Below are positions 33,175 to 42,308 of a stretch of 64,000 nucleotides of DNA, piece after piece (within the stretch, counting starts at the first letter, position 1; each line of letters opens with the position of its first letter). The notes beneath the pieces were generated by a model. The model was not told the origin of the DNA. It searched no databases and worked only from the letters and a program-made list of their open reading frames with translations. A program made the translations under genes and the position numbers. Source of the stretch: Rhodococcus spelaei (GTDB lineage Bacteria; Actinomycetota; Actinomycetes; Mycobacteriales; Mycobacteriaceae); the NCBI RefSeq assembly GCF_006704125.1, contig NZ_VIGH01000001.1, forward strand, positions 62,001 to 126,000, given 5' to 3'.

Positions 33175-33557
33175 GACGATCTCACGGCATCGGCAAGGAA
33201 TGACTGTCCGAAACACCCGACTTCGGTACGAAGTTCGTTCATCCGTGGTCCCTCGACAAGCGTCATTCAAGACGATCCACAAACAGAGCGGGACTCCGGC
33301 GAGTGAGGCGATCGGATACCTCAGTCAACCGCCATCAACCAGTCGTGGTTACCCGTCCTGCGCACAGCAGCTGTCTAGTTGCTACGAAAACGACGCGACA
33401 CGCCGCGCTACCTTGCCGAAATCCGGGCATGTCGGCCGAGCCCGTCAATGTAGCTGCGTCACCGGATCATTCGATTCCTGTCGTTCCTCATCGCCGTGCA
33501 CCTCCGTCCTTCCGCCGCGCCCGTCACGAGTCCTACGACAGCGGTACGGTCCGAGTG

Positions 33558-34154
33558 ATGAATCTTCAGACATATGACGAACTCGCCTTTGGCAAGCGGC
33601 TCGCCGCGCTGGACCGTAGGTCGAAGACCGCGTTCGCTGCTTCCTGCGCGGAACGTCTGCTCCCGCTCTTCGAGCGCTATGCGCGCTCGGTGGAAGCCGT
33701 GGAGCTGGGATCCCGGCTGGGAGTGATCGTGGCCGCAGCCTGGGAAGTTGCCTCGGGCGTGGAAGCGGATGTTCGGGCGTATCAGGATGAAGCCGGGGCC
33801 ATGGTTCCCTCGGACGAGGACAGCTGGATTCTCGAGACCGGCTACGGCCAAAACGCCGCTGCTGCTGCGGCGTACGCGGTCGGGACGTGGCTGACCGATG
33901 ATCCGCAGGAGGCGGCGTTGGCCGCGTACCAGGTCTACGAGCTCGCCGACTACGCGGTGCAACAGATCAACCCGTCACTCGACCTGAACGCTGCTGGCAG
34001 CGAGACGCGGATCTTGGCGTCAGGCATCGTCCAGAGCGCGCTCACTGCGCTTGATCGCGCATTGGCTGCTGCCGAATCGGCTCCATCGACCTGGCAGAAG
34101 CTCCGTGCAGACGCTGAAGCTGACGGTCAGGAGTGGGCTGGAACGCTACCCTAA
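33558..34154 (+). CDS. DUF416 family protein
   Basis: A 198-residue, mostly helical cytoplasmic protein. LAFGKRLAALDRRSKTAFAA at the N-terminus, AERLLPLFERYA, then AAAAAAYAVGTWLTDDPQEA and AYQVYELADYAVQQ fit DUF416 (YjaG-like) proteins, which have no known function. The 275 bases upstream hold no recognisable gene. It is convergent with dnaB. Confidence 0.78.
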   Translation: MNLQTYDELAFGKRLAALDRRSKTAFAASCAERLLPLFERYARSVEAVELGSRLGVIVAAAWEVASGVEADVRAYQDEAGAMVPSDEDSWILETGYGQNAAAAAAYAVGTWLTDDPQEAALAAYQVYELADYAVQQINPSLDLNAAGSETRILASGIVQSALTALDRALAAAESAPSTWQKLRADAEADGQEWAGTLP

Positions 34155-34218
34155 GGCTTAGTTAAACCAGCGTCGCGTTTCGCTAGTCCTCACTGCAAGT
34201 CGACAGCAGCAACAACAC

Positions 34219-36858
34219 CTACCCCCGCGCCATATCGACGAACCTCGACAGGTGAAGCTGGTGTGCCACAGTGATTGTCGCGGTCGGGCCACCACGATGC
34301 TTGCCAAGGATGATGTCCGCCTCGCCACCACGCGGATCGTCCCGCTCGAAGGCGTCGGGCCGGTGCAGCAGCATCACCATGTCGGCGTCCTGCTCGAGCG
34401 ATCCGGACTCACGGAGGTCGGAAACCATGGGGCGCTTGTCCGTTCGCTGTTCCGGACCACGGTTGAGCTGACAAATGGCGACCACCGGGACCTCGAGTTC
34501 CTTGGCCAGCAGCTTCAGCGAGCGGGAGAACTCCGAGACCTCCTGCTGGCGCGACTCGACCTTCTTGCCGGAGGTCATCAGCTGCAGGTAGTCGAGCACG
34601 ATCAACTTGATGTCGTGCTTCTGCTTGAGCCGGCGCGCCTTGGCCCGGATCTCCATCATGGTCAGGTTGGGGGAGTCGTCGATGAACAGCGGCGCCTCGC
34701 TGATCTCGCTCATCCGCCGCGCCAGCTTCGTCCAGTCCTCATCGTTCATCTTGCCCGACTTCATGTCGGAGAGCTTGATCTTCGCCTCCGCCGACAACAG
34801 GCGCATGACGATCTCGGTCTTTCCCATTTCCAGGGAGAAGATGACGCTGGCCATGCCGTGCTTGATCGAGCACGACCGAAGGAAGTCCATCCCGATCGTC
34901 GAGTTGTGGGTCGGGACCATCGACCGACCGGCCAGGTACAAGTGCTCGGCATTGTCGACCTCGACGCACCGGACAGGCACGCACTCGATCTTGCGCACGT
35001 CGGTGATGTACCGCGATCCCGACCGCGACGTGCTGTGACTCGCGCGTCGTTCCTTGTGCAGCAACGCCTTCCGCGTCAGACCGAAGACCTCGTCGTCGGT
35101 CGCGAAGGTCAGTGTGAACGCCGTCGAGGAAGCCTCCGTTCGCCCCTTCACACGCTTGGTGCTCATCTGGCATCGGTAGCCGAGTCCGACGATCAACTCC
35201 TCGACATCACGAACGAGCCGCTCGCTCGTGACGGCGAACTGCACCGAGCCGCCGTGCGTGACAGTGCCATCGGTGTCCAGCAGTCCGGCGAGCACCGCGC
35301 GCCGCTGCGCTTCCGACCCGCGCAGGTACTGGGTCGGAATGTGCTTGTCGTCCAACACTCCAATGGTCCGCAGGCGCGCCCGGACGGTACCGACCTCGTT
35401 GCGGCAGGCCTGGCACATCCGCAATCCGATCGACTTACCGCCGCATCGCGGGCAGGCCGGCGCGGGGACCGGATCCGACAGGAACCGCGCCTTGCCGCCG
35501 CAGGACTGTCCGCAGGTTCGGACCTCGCTCGTGAAGGGCACGAAGGACTTTCCGCACACGACACAGTCACGGGGCTCGATCGGCTCAGGCGGCGGCAGCC
35601 TCAGGCTGTAGCGCAGCGCCGCGGACTCGGACGGTACCGCCACGAGGCCCTCTGCCTCGATCAGCATGATGATCTCGGGGTCGGCGGAGGTGATCTGCGC
35701 GGCGGCAGAGGTACCGTCGCCGAGCCACGCACCGAGGGTGTACGGCGGCACCAGCAGATCCTGCTTCGGCAGCTGCAACGGCTTCGTGTTCGACACCGAA
35801 TGATTGACCCGTTGGTCCGCGGTCGGGCAGTGCAGCGTCGCCGCGATGTCCGCGGTGGTGCGCACCTCCGCGAAGGTGCGCTGGTTCTTGTACCGGTTGT
35901 ATCCAGTCGCAGCCTGCTGTGCCGACCGCCGCGACGCCCGGGTCTCCGTCAGCCACTGGTGCTGCTCGTCGGCCACCAGGACGGTTCCGTCCGAGAACTC
36001 CAGCTCGTAGCAGGGCCGGTCGACCATCACCTCGGTGGTGGCGACGACGGTCGTGGGCTGGCCCTGCGCATCGATGAGCTGGTCGCCGACCCGGACCTCG
36101 CCCATCGTCGTCCACCCGGTCGGTGTCGGCAGGGGAGTGTCGAGCGCGAGCGCCTTACCGACACCAGGCCGCGCCGCCACGATGATCATCTGCCCGGGGT
36201 GCAGGCCGTTGGTCACCTCGTCGAGTTCGGTGAACCCGGTGGGCACGCCGAGCGAGAGTCCGCCGCGGCTGGCGATGGAGTCGATCTCGTCCATCGTCGG
36301 CTGCAGCAGCTCCTCGAGGGGAACGAAGTCGTCGTTGGTGCGGCGCTCGGTGACGTCGTACACCTCGGCCTGCGCGCGGTCCACCACCTCGGCCACGTCC
36401 TGGCCCTCGGAGCCGGCGTAGCCATACTGCACGATCCGCGTCCCGGCCTCGACCAGTCGGCGCAGGATCGACTTCTCCGCGACGATCTCGGCGTAGTAGC
36501 CGGCGTTCGCGGCGGTCGGCACGGTCTGCGTGAGCGTCACCAGGTACGGCGCACCACCCACGCGGCGCAGCTCACCGCGACGCTCGAGCTCCGCGGCCAC
36601 GGTCACCGGGTCGGCGGGCTCGCCGCGCGCGTACAGGTCCAGGATCGCGTCGTAGACGTTCTGGTGGGCGGGGCGGTAGAAGTCGCCGGGGCGCAGCCGC
36701 TCGAGCACGTCGGCGATCGCGTCCTTGCTCAGCAGCATGCCGCCGAGCACCGACTGCTCGGCGGCCATGTCCTGCGGGGGCTGGCGTCCGAAGTCCTCCC
36801 GGGGGGCCTCGTCCGGCTCCGGGTAGTCCGAATGCCCACGATCGTCGACAACCGCCAC
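34219..36858 (-). CDS. dnaB: Replicative DNA helicase DnaB containing an intein
   Basis: DnaB unwinds DNA ahead of the replisome. The N-terminal domain (AAEQSVLGGMLLSKDAIADV) and RecA-type core are complete when an insert is removed: Walker A reads ARPGVGK, then the 417-residue intein, then STIGMDFLRS. Later come SLEMGKTEIVMRLLS, Walker B IKLIVLDYLQLM, and the DLRESGSLEQDAD and GKHRGGPT motifs. The exteins total about 462 residues, normal for DnaB. The GTG at 36858 is preferred (AAAGGA 10 bases upstream); an in-frame TTG at 36897 would add 13 residues. Without splicing, the helicase cannot bind ATP because the P-loop is split. It lies downstream of rpsF-ssb-rpsR-rplI after a terminator. Confidence 0.95.
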   Translation of the reverse strand: MAVVDDRGHSDYPEPDEAPREDFGRQPPQDMAAEQSVLGGMLLSKDAIADVLERLRPGDFYRPAHQNVYDAILDLYARGEPADPVTVAAELERRGELRRVGGAPYLVTLTQTVPTAANAGYYAEIVAEKSILRRLVEAGTRIVQYGYAGSEGQDVAEVVDRAQAEVYDVTERRTNDDFVPLEELLQPTMDEIDSIASRGGLSLGVPTGFTELDEVTNGLHPGQMIIVAARPGVGKALALDTPLPTPTGWTTMGEVRVGDQLIDAQGQPTTVVATTEVMVDRPCYELEFSDGTVLVADEQHQWLTETRASRRSAQQAATGYNRYKNQRTFAEVRTTADIAATLHCPTADQRVNHSVSNTKPLQLPKQDLLVPPYTLGAWLGDGTSAAAQITSADPEIIMLIEAEGLVAVPSESAALRYSLRLPPPEPIEPRDCVVCGKSFVPFTSEVRTCGQSCGGKARFLSDPVPAPACPRCGGKSIGLRMCQACRNEVGTVRARLRTIGVLDDKHIPTQYLRGSEAQRRAVLAGLLDTDGTVTHGGSVQFAVTSERLVRDVEELIVGLGYRCQMSTKRVKGRTEASSTAFTLTFATDDEVFGLTRKALLHKERRASHSTSRSGSRYITDVRKIECVPVRCVEVDNAEHLYLAGRSMVPTHNSTIGMDFLRSCSIKHGMASVIFSLEMGKTEIVMRLLSAEAKIKLSDMKSGKMNDEDWTKLARRMSEISEAPLFIDDSPNLTMMEIRAKARRLKQKHDIKLIVLDYLQLMTSGKKVESRQQEVSEFSRSLKLLAKELEVPVVAICQLNRGPEQRTDKRPMVSDLRESGSLEQDADMVMLLHRPDAFERDDPRGGEADIILGKHRGGPTATITVAHQLHLSRFVDMARG
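34903..36153 (-). other. Class 3 intein with LAGLIDADG endonuclease, inside the dnaB P-loop
   Basis: A 417-residue intein between the Lys and Ser of the Walker A motif. It begins with Ala (ALALDTPLPTPTGWTTMGEV), not Cys or Ser, and ends VPTHN before Ser+1. The class 3 WCT triad is visible: Trp in block B (VADEQHQWLT), Cys in block F (VPVRCVEVDN) and Thr in block G (VPTHN). Two dodecapeptide motifs, LGAWLGDGT and LAGLLDTDGT, mark a LAGLIDADG homing endonuclease. Between them are eight Cys in four CxxC or CxxxC pairs (CVVC, CGQSC, CPRC, CQAC), like two zinc ribbons. Confidence 0.9.
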
Positions 36859-37363
36859 GCGATAACCGTCCTTTCCGCCAAGTCCCGGACGCGCCAACCG
36901 GAGTCCCGGCCCGCGCGTCCCGTACGCAATAGATACGCGCCCACACCGACAACTCCGCGTCGGGGTCCGATCGAGGCTCCCGCGCGGCCGCCGGTGGGCG
37001 CGCCCGCGACGACGTTATGCACAGCAACCGCGCGGTACAACACGGCTTGTGTACACAGCTGTGGATGAATTGTGGAATCCCCAGTAGGCGGTTGTTCACC
37101 ACCTGGGGACAAGCTGAGGATAACCAGGATCACATCTGCACAATCAGCTGGTAGCAGGCCCTTTTTCTGTTCACACGCCTGTGGATGAAAAGTCTTTCGG
37201 CGTGTCTTTCCGCACCACGGTCCTGGCGTGTTGCGCATTTCACGTTTCCACGCAATGTGAAATGGCACACAGTGACAATTAACACCAGATGGACGCTCGT
37301 TTAGTTGACCGTCACAACGCGCAGGTCACACCCGTGGGCGCGGATCCGCACCCCCTCACAACG
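36859..37363. promoter_or_regulatory. dnaB upstream region with DnaA-box-like sites and dyads
   Basis: About 500 bases without a gene, less GC-rich than its surroundings. It holds two copies of TGTGGATGA (37060-37068 and 37190-37198), each one base from the DnaA box TGTGGATAA, a third weaker match (TGGGGACAAG near 37104), a 10-base palindrome TGTGTACACA (37048-37057), and an inverted repeat CATTTCAC-N13-GTGAAATG (37236-37264). It must contain the dnaB promoter. DnaA control of dnaB is possible; there are too few boxes and no AT-rich unwinding element to call it an origin. Confidence 0.45.
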
Positions 37364-37401
37364 CCGTTGGGCCCCCAGACCGGAGTCTGGGGGCCCAACG
37401 G
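37364..37401. terminator. Terminator of the rpsF-ssb-rpsR-rplI operon
   Basis: A perfect 17-base stem with a 4-base CGGA loop (arms around TTGGGCCCCCAGAC, 37364-37380 and 37385-37401), 19 bases after the rplI stop on the minus strand. Confidence 0.88.
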
Positions 37402-37419
37402 TTGAACGGGTCGGTCGGA

Positions 37420-37875
37420 CTAGCCGGCGACGACGTTCAGGTGGAACTTCGCAACCACGTCGGGGTGCAGGTTCACGATCACCTGGTGCTTGCCGGTCGC
37501 CTTGATGTGCGCCTTCGGCAGCTCGAGGCTGCGCTTGTCGACCACGGGGCCACCCGCGGCCTTGATGGCGCCGGCGACGTCGGCCGCAGTGACCGAGCCG
37601 AACAGCTTGCCCGAGTCACCGGCGGTCTTCACCGTCAGCGACACACCCTCGAGGCCCTCGATCGCGGCCTTGAGCTCCTTGGCGTGGTCCAGGCCGCGCA
37701 CCGCGCGGGCCTCCTGGGCACGGCGGATGCCGTCGACCTGCTTCTCGGCGCCACGGGTGGCGACGATCGCGAGACCGCGGGGCAGCAGGTAGTTGCGGCC
37801 GTAACCGTCCTTGACCTCAACGATGTCGCCGGGCGCACCGAGGTTGTCCACGTCTGCAGTGAGGATCAGCTTCAT
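37420..37875 (-). CDS. rplI: 50S ribosomal protein bL9
   Basis: A 151-residue L9. The conserved start [20 protein letters not shown] and [13 protein letters not shown] are followed by the central helix ([20 protein letters not shown]) and the C-terminal domain with GKLFGSVT. The ATG at 37875 has AAGGAAAGGG upstream. It is last in the rpsF-ssb-rpsR-rplI operon, 13 bases after rpsR. Confidence 0.97.
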   Translation of the reverse strand: MKLILTADVDNLGAPGDIVEVKDGYGRNYLLPRGLAIVATRGAEKQVDGIRRAQEARAVRGLDHAKELKAAIEGLEGVSLTVKTAGDSGKLFGSVTAADVAGAIKAAGGPVVDKRSLELPKAHIKATGKHQVIVNLHPDVVAKFHLNVVAG

Positions 37876-37888
37876 GTCTTCCCTTTCC

Positions 37889-38131
37889 TTAGCGAGCCGT
37901 CGAGACGTAAGGAAGCAGTGCGACCTCACGCGAGTTCTTCACGGCAACGGCCACGTCCCGCTGGTGCTGGACGCAGTTGCCGGTGACACGACGCGCGCGG
38001 ATCTTGCCGCGGTCGCTGACGTACTTACGCAGCAGCGTCGTGTCCTTGTAGTTGATCTGCGTGTTCTTCTCTTTGCAGAAGGTGCAGACCTTCTTCTTCA
38101 TCACCTTGTCGCGCAGCGGCGGCTTCGGCAT
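37889..38131 (-). CDS. rpsR: 30S ribosomal protein bS18
   Basis: An 80-residue S18 with CTFCKEKN near the N-terminus and [13 protein letters not shown] in the middle; CxxC and the later Cys indicate the zinc-binding (C+) form. It continues [20 protein letters not shown]. It lies between ssb and rplI in the usual bacterial order. Confidence 0.97.
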   Translation of the reverse strand: MPKPPLRDKVMKKKVCTFCKEKNTQINYKDTTLLRKYVSDRGKIRARRVTGNCVQHQRDVAVAVKNSREVALLPYVSTAR

Positions 38132-38191
38132 TGTCCTTCTCCGTACTTCTCAATGTTCGTTCGCGCTCGATCCCGGCGCAGAGAGCTGGGA

Positions 38192-38713
38192 TCAGAACGG
38201 GGGTTCGTCGTTTCCACCACCGCCACCGAAGGAGCCGGCCGCCTGCGGGGCGCTGCCCCACGGGTCGTCGCCGCCACCGGCGTTGGCAGCCGGGCGTCCG
38301 CCGCCCGAACCACCCGAGGAACCGAATCCACCGCCGCCGCCGCCACCGCGGTTGGCCTTGTTGACCTTGGCCGTGGCGTACTTGAGCGAGGGGCCGATCT
38401 CGTCGACCTCGAGCTCGACGACAGTGCGCTTCTCACCTTCGCGAGTCTCGTAGGACCGCTGCTTGAGCCGTCCGCTGACGATCACCCGAGAACCGCGAGT
38501 CAAGGACTCGGCCACGTTCTCCGCCGCCTCGCGCCAGATGTTGCAGCGCAGGAACAGCGCCTCGCCGTCCTTCCATTCGTTGGAATTCCGGTCGAAGGTG
38601 CGGGGAGTGGACGCGACCGTGAAGTTCGCGACCGCGGCCCCCGCGGGGGTGAATCGAAGCTCGGGATCAGCCGTCAAGTTTCCGATGACGGTGATCACGG
38701 TGTCGCCTGCCAT
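38192..38713 (-). CDS. ssb: Single-stranded DNA-binding protein
   Basis: A 173-residue SSB. The OB-fold spans about 1-115 ([40 protein letters not shown]). A Gly-rich linker follows ([17 protein letters not shown]) and the acidic tip NDEPPF, the usual DDDIPF-like partner-binding tail. The ATG at 38713 is chosen because the fold begins there. It protects single-stranded DNA and recruits repair proteins. It lies within the ribosomal operon between rpsF and rpsR. Confidence 0.97.
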   Translation of the reverse strand: MAGDTVITVIGNLTADPELRFTPAGAAVANFTVASTPRTFDRNSNEWKDGEALFLRCNIWREAAENVAESLTRGSRVIVSGRLKQRSYETREGEKRTVVELEVDEIGPSLKYATAKVNKANRGGGGGGGFGSSGGSGGGRPAANAGGGDDPWGSAPQAAGSFGGGGGNDEPPF

Positions 38714-38796
38714 GTGGGTTCCTCCTGCAGTGTGTGGAATCCTGTTTGCGCCGAGACTAGGACCAAGTCCCGACAATTACTCGGCGCAGCCAGAAA

Positions 38797-39084
38797 TCAC
38801 TTGACGTGGCGCAGAACCTTGGTGCGCAGCACCGACTCGTTCAGGCCGAGCTGGCGATCCAGCTCGTTGACGGTGGCCGGGGTCGCGTTGATGTCGATCA
38901 CCGCGTAGATGCCTTCGCTGTGCTTGGCGATCTCGTAGGCGAGACGACGCTTGCCCCAGACGTCGACCTTGTCGACGGTGCCGCCTTCCTGGCGAACGAC
39001 GTTGAGGAACGTATCCAGCGAGGGAGCGACGGTGCGCTCGTCCAGGCTGGGGTCCAGGATGATCATCAATTCGTAACGACGCAT
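38797..39084 (-). CDS. rpsF: 30S ribosomal protein bS6
   Basis: A 95-residue S6 with [20 protein letters not shown] at the start and [20 protein letters not shown] in the middle. It is the first gene of rpsF-ssb-rpsR-rplI, with a near-perfect ribosome site (AGGAGGTGATG) upstream. The operon promoter should lie in 39085-39272, shared with the divergent glycosyltransferase gene. Confidence 0.97.
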   Translation of the reverse strand: MRRYELMIILDPSLDERTVAPSLDTFLNVVRQEGGTVDKVDVWGKRRLAYEIAKHSEGIYAVIDINATPATVNELDRQLGLNESVLRTKVLRHVK

Positions 39085-39272
39085 AAGACCTCATCACCTC
39101 CTATGGACTAGTGAAAACGGTCACGGACGATCCGTGACAGGAGGGTCGTTGCGTCAGCAACCTTTGCAGGTTACACGAGCGGCCCCTGACCTGCGAAATC
39201 GCCCCGTTTCCCGAGGGTGGCCCGAAACCGGTTCACGGCGCCGCGATCGACCCCAGCCCCTAGTCTGGACCC

Positions 39273-40655
39273 ATGCGGACGAGGGGCTGGGCGAGCACAC
39301 CTGCGGTGGTCGCGATGACCCTCGCCTGCGGCCTCACACTGGCCCTGGCCTACCTGAACAAGGCCCGGTGTGCGGGCGCCCCGTTCGACGAACTCGGGCG
39401 CAGCCTGATCTTCGACCGGATCAAGGACAGCAGCGTCTGCTACTCCGACATCCAGTACCTGTGGATCGGCCGCGACATCGACAACCACGTCTTCCCCTAC
39501 CTGGACGGGGCGATCAGCAGCGCCGGGCACCTCACCGGCGGGACCGTCGAATACCCGGTACTCAGCGGCCTGCTGATGTGGCTCGGCGCGATCGGTGCCC
39601 ACAACGACGCGCAGTTCCTGCTGCACTCGGCCCTGATCCTGGTGCCGTTCGGCGTGGCGACCGCCTGGATGCTGGGCCGGCTCGCGGGTCCGCCGGCGCT
39701 GCTGTGGTCGCTCGGACCGCCGCTGGTCCTCTACGCCTTCCACAACTGGGAACTGCCGGTGGTCGCCGCCGCCACCGCCGCCACCTTCGTGGTGGTCTAC
39801 TACCAGCGGATCCCGCTACGCCTGCGCGCCGTCGGGGCCGCGGTACTGCTCGCGGTCGGACTGTGCCTGAAGATCTACCCGGGCATCTTCCTGCTCCCGC
39901 TGATCGCCTACGTGTTCACCGGCGGCCTCCGTGGCCAGGAGCTGCCGCCGGGCGTCACCGGGCGCTTCGACCCGAAGGGTGCACTCGCCGTCGCGGGCGC
40001 GGCGGTCGCCACCACGGTCGCGATCAACCTCCCGTTCGCCGTCCTCGGCTTCGACGGGTGGCGCGCCTCGTTCACCTTCCAGAGCGCGCGCGAGGCGGAC
40101 ATCACCACCAATTCCGTCTGGTACTGGGGGATCCGGCCGCTGTTCGGCTCGGCCGACGGCCCTGACAGCGCGTACGCCCAGTTCGTCTCGATCGCGTCGC
40201 CGCTGCTGATCGCCGCCACCTTCGCACTGGCACTGTGGCTCGGCTACACGCGTTACCTGCGCGAGGGCACCTATCCATGGGTGGTGGTCAGTGCCGCGAT
40301 GCTCTGCGGATTCCTGTTGCTGCACAAGGTGCATTCACCGCAGTACACCCTGTGGCTGATCCCGTTCCTGGTCCTGATCCGGGTACCGCGGTGGACGATC
40401 GTCGGGTACCTGGTGGCCGACCTCGCGATCGGGGTGGGCGTGTTCCGCTACTTCCACGCCCTGTCCACCGGGTCGAACGTGCCCGCGTGGGAACTCGTCG
40501 TCCAGTTCGGGGTGTGGGGTCGGGCCGCGCTGCTCGTCGTGCTGTTCGTCGTGTTCCTGCGCGCCCGACCGCGGTGGGAGGACCGGATCACGGCCGACCC
40601 TCGCGGACCCGGCGCGACACCGAATCAGGCGCTCGCCACCACCGCCACCGGCTAA
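39273..40655 (+). CDS. GT87-like polyprenyl-phosphate-sugar glycosyltransferase (DUF2029)
   Basis: A 460-residue membrane protein with about 10-12 helices. YSDIQYLWIGRDI near residue 64 (acidic residues in the first outer loop), VEYPVLSGLLMWLGA near 104, LCLKIYPGIFLLPLI near 200 and LLLHKVHSPQYTLWLIP near 350 are the marks of actinobacterial GT87/DUF2029 enzymes such as mannosyl- or arabinosyltransferases using decaprenyl-phosphate donors. The exact cell-wall glycan is unknown. It is divergent from rpsF and convergent with a paralogue 13 bases away. Confidence 0.85.
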   Translation: MRTRGWASTPAVVAMTLACGLTLALAYLNKARCAGAPFDELGRSLIFDRIKDSSVCYSDIQYLWIGRDIDNHVFPYLDGAISSAGHLTGGTVEYPVLSGLLMWLGAIGAHNDAQFLLHSALILVPFGVATAWMLGRLAGPPALLWSLGPPLVLYAFHNWELPVVAAATAATFVVVYYQRIPLRLRAVGAAVLLAVGLCLKIYPGIFLLPLIAYVFTGGLRGQELPPGVTGRFDPKGALAVAGAAVATTVAINLPFAVLGFDGWRASFTFQSAREADITTNSVWYWGIRPLFGSADGPDSAYAQFVSIASPLLIAATFALALWLGYTRYLREGTYPWVVVSAAMLCGFLLLHKVHSPQYTLWLIPFLVLIRVPRWTIVGYLVADLAIGVGVFRYFHALSTGSNVPAWELVVQFGVWGRAALLVVLFVVFLRARPRWEDRITADPRGPGATPNQALATTATG

Positions 40656-40667
40656 CCGAAATCAGGT

Positions 40668-42287
40668 TCAGCCCACCGGGATTCGTGAGGTCGACCACGC
40701 CACCGGCCGCCCCGCCGGACGCAGCCGGCGCGGCAACCACGCGGGCTGCGCGTCGTCGGCCCCGTCCAGCACGCCGCCGACCGGGTCGTCCACCCCGCGC
40801 GCCCGCACCAGATCCAGCTCCGGACGGTAGATCTGCCGAATCACCACCGCGCACAGCACCAGGACCGCCAGGTCACGCACCACCACCGTCGCGGTGAACC
40901 ACTGTTCGGGCAGGCCCTTGTTGCCGACGCCGAGGTAGTAGTACATGCGGGGCACCCAGACGAGCGCGTCGATCGTCATCCACGCCAGCAGCAGTCGCCG
41001 GTGCGGCAACGCCAGCACCGCCAGCGGAACCAACCACAGCGAGTACTGCGGGCTCCACACCTTGTTGGTCAACAGGAATCCGGCGACCAGGAGGAAGCAC
41101 AGCTGCGCCACCCGTGGTCGCCTGGCCGCAGTGAGCGCGACGTACCCGATCCCGACGCACACCGCCGCGAACAGCAACAGCGACACCGTGTTCAGGATCA
41201 ACGGATTCTCTCCCCGCGCCAGCTGCCCGTCGAACCCGTGCCACCCGGTGAAGGAGCTGATCACGTTGTAGACCGAGTCCGGGTCGGCCCCACGCGAGGA
41301 GTTGAGCCGGAAGAACTCGCGCCACCCGGACGGGAAAGCCAGCGCGAGAGGAAGATTCACCGCCAGCCAGGCGGCGGCCGCGGCCGCGGCGAGCCGGAAC
41401 CAGTCGCGCATCCGACCGGCGCGCAGGCACAACACCAGCAGCGGCCCGAGCAGCATGAGCGGATAGAGCTTCGTGGCGCCACCCAACCCGAGCAGCACGC
41501 CGGCCAGGACCGGCCGCTTCCGTGCCCACGCCAGTAGCCCCGCACCCGCGAAAGCCGTTGCCAGCGGGTCGAAGTTGGTGAACGCGTGCACGACCACCAG
41601 CGGCGACGCGGCAACCAGCGCGGCGTCCCAGATCCGCCTGCCCGCCAGCACCGCGGTCGACCAGATGGTGACCAGCCAGGCCAGCGCGAGCCCGAAGGCG
41701 ACGACGTTGAAGTAGAGGACCACCTGCAGCGCCCCCGGCAGCCACGGGGTCGCGTGCCAGGCCTTCGCGACATTCATCGCTGCGTACTGGTACAACCCGG
41801 CGAGCACCGGGTACTCCATGTACCGCTGCTGCACCGCGCCGTCGGGAGTGGTCTCCTCCCACGACTTCTTGTAGGGGAACGCGCCTTCGTCGAGTCGTTC
41901 GGCGCCGTACAGCGGCACCGTGTCCGAGTAGCACAGCGCCGTGTACTGCCGGCTCCCGCTCCAGTCGAGGCCCAGCACCCCGCCGGGACCGTTCGGTGCC
42001 TGCTGGATGCACGCGGCCTTCGTCGACCAGCCGAGCCCCAGGAACACCACCGCCAGCAACAGGACGACCCGCAGCGGCGTGAAGAACCGGGCCCGCCCGA
42101 CCAGCGCGCGGCGCCCGACCGGACCACCGACCACCTCGCTGAGCTGGGCGGTCAGCGGATCCGTGCGGCCGGGCAGGTCCCGCTCGGTGTCCGAGCGCCG
42201 GTCCGTCGCCAGCGGGGCGGGTGACGCCAGGAGCAGGTCGTGCGGGCGCGGGTCGTCCCGCGTACTGCCCTCGTCGTCATCGGCCAC
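40668..42287 (-). CDS. GT87-like membrane glycosyltransferase, Rv0051-like
   Basis: A 539-residue membrane protein. A disordered N-terminal 60 residues precede about 11 helices. CYSDTVPLYGAERLDEGAFP near residue 119, MEYPVLAGLYQYAA near 157, GLGGATKLYPLMLLGPLLVL near 275 and FLLTNKVWSPQYSLWLVPLA near 412 match the DUF2029 family and align with the motifs of the gene next to it. The position just downstream of ponA is the same as Rv0051 in M. tuberculosis. Its start lies 21 bases after the ponA stop, so it is probably co-transcribed with it and linked to cell-wall assembly. Confidence 0.85.
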   Translation of the reverse strand: MADDDEGSTRDDPRPHDLLLASPAPLATDRRSDTERDLPGRTDPLTAQLSEVVGGPVGRRALVGRARFFTPLRVVLLLAVVFLGLGWSTKAACIQQAPNGPGGVLGLDWSGSRQYTALCYSDTVPLYGAERLDEGAFPYKKSWEETTPDGAVQQRYMEYPVLAGLYQYAAMNVAKAWHATPWLPGALQVVLYFNVVAFGLALAWLVTIWSTAVLAGRRIWDAALVAASPLVVVHAFTNFDPLATAFAGAGLLAWARKRPVLAGVLLGLGGATKLYPLMLLGPLLVLCLRAGRMRDWFRLAAAAAAAWLAVNLPLALAFPSGWREFFRLNSSRGADPDSVYNVISSFTGWHGFDGQLARGENPLILNTVSLLLFAAVCVGIGYVALTAARRPRVAQLCFLLVAGFLLTNKVWSPQYSLWLVPLAVLALPHRRLLLAWMTIDALVWVPRMYYYLGVGNKGLPEQWFTATVVVRDLAVLVLCAVVIRQIYRPELDLVRARGVDDPVGGVLDGADDAQPAWLPRRLRPAGRPVAWSTSRIPVG

Positions 42288-42308
42288 CCCGGCGACGTTA
42301 CCGATCGG

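Noticed and set aside
36859-37363. Chromosomal origin of replication near dnaB
   Set aside because: Only two good and one weak DnaA-box-like sites, no AT-rich unwinding region, and no dnaA/dnaN/recF/gyrB genes nearby.
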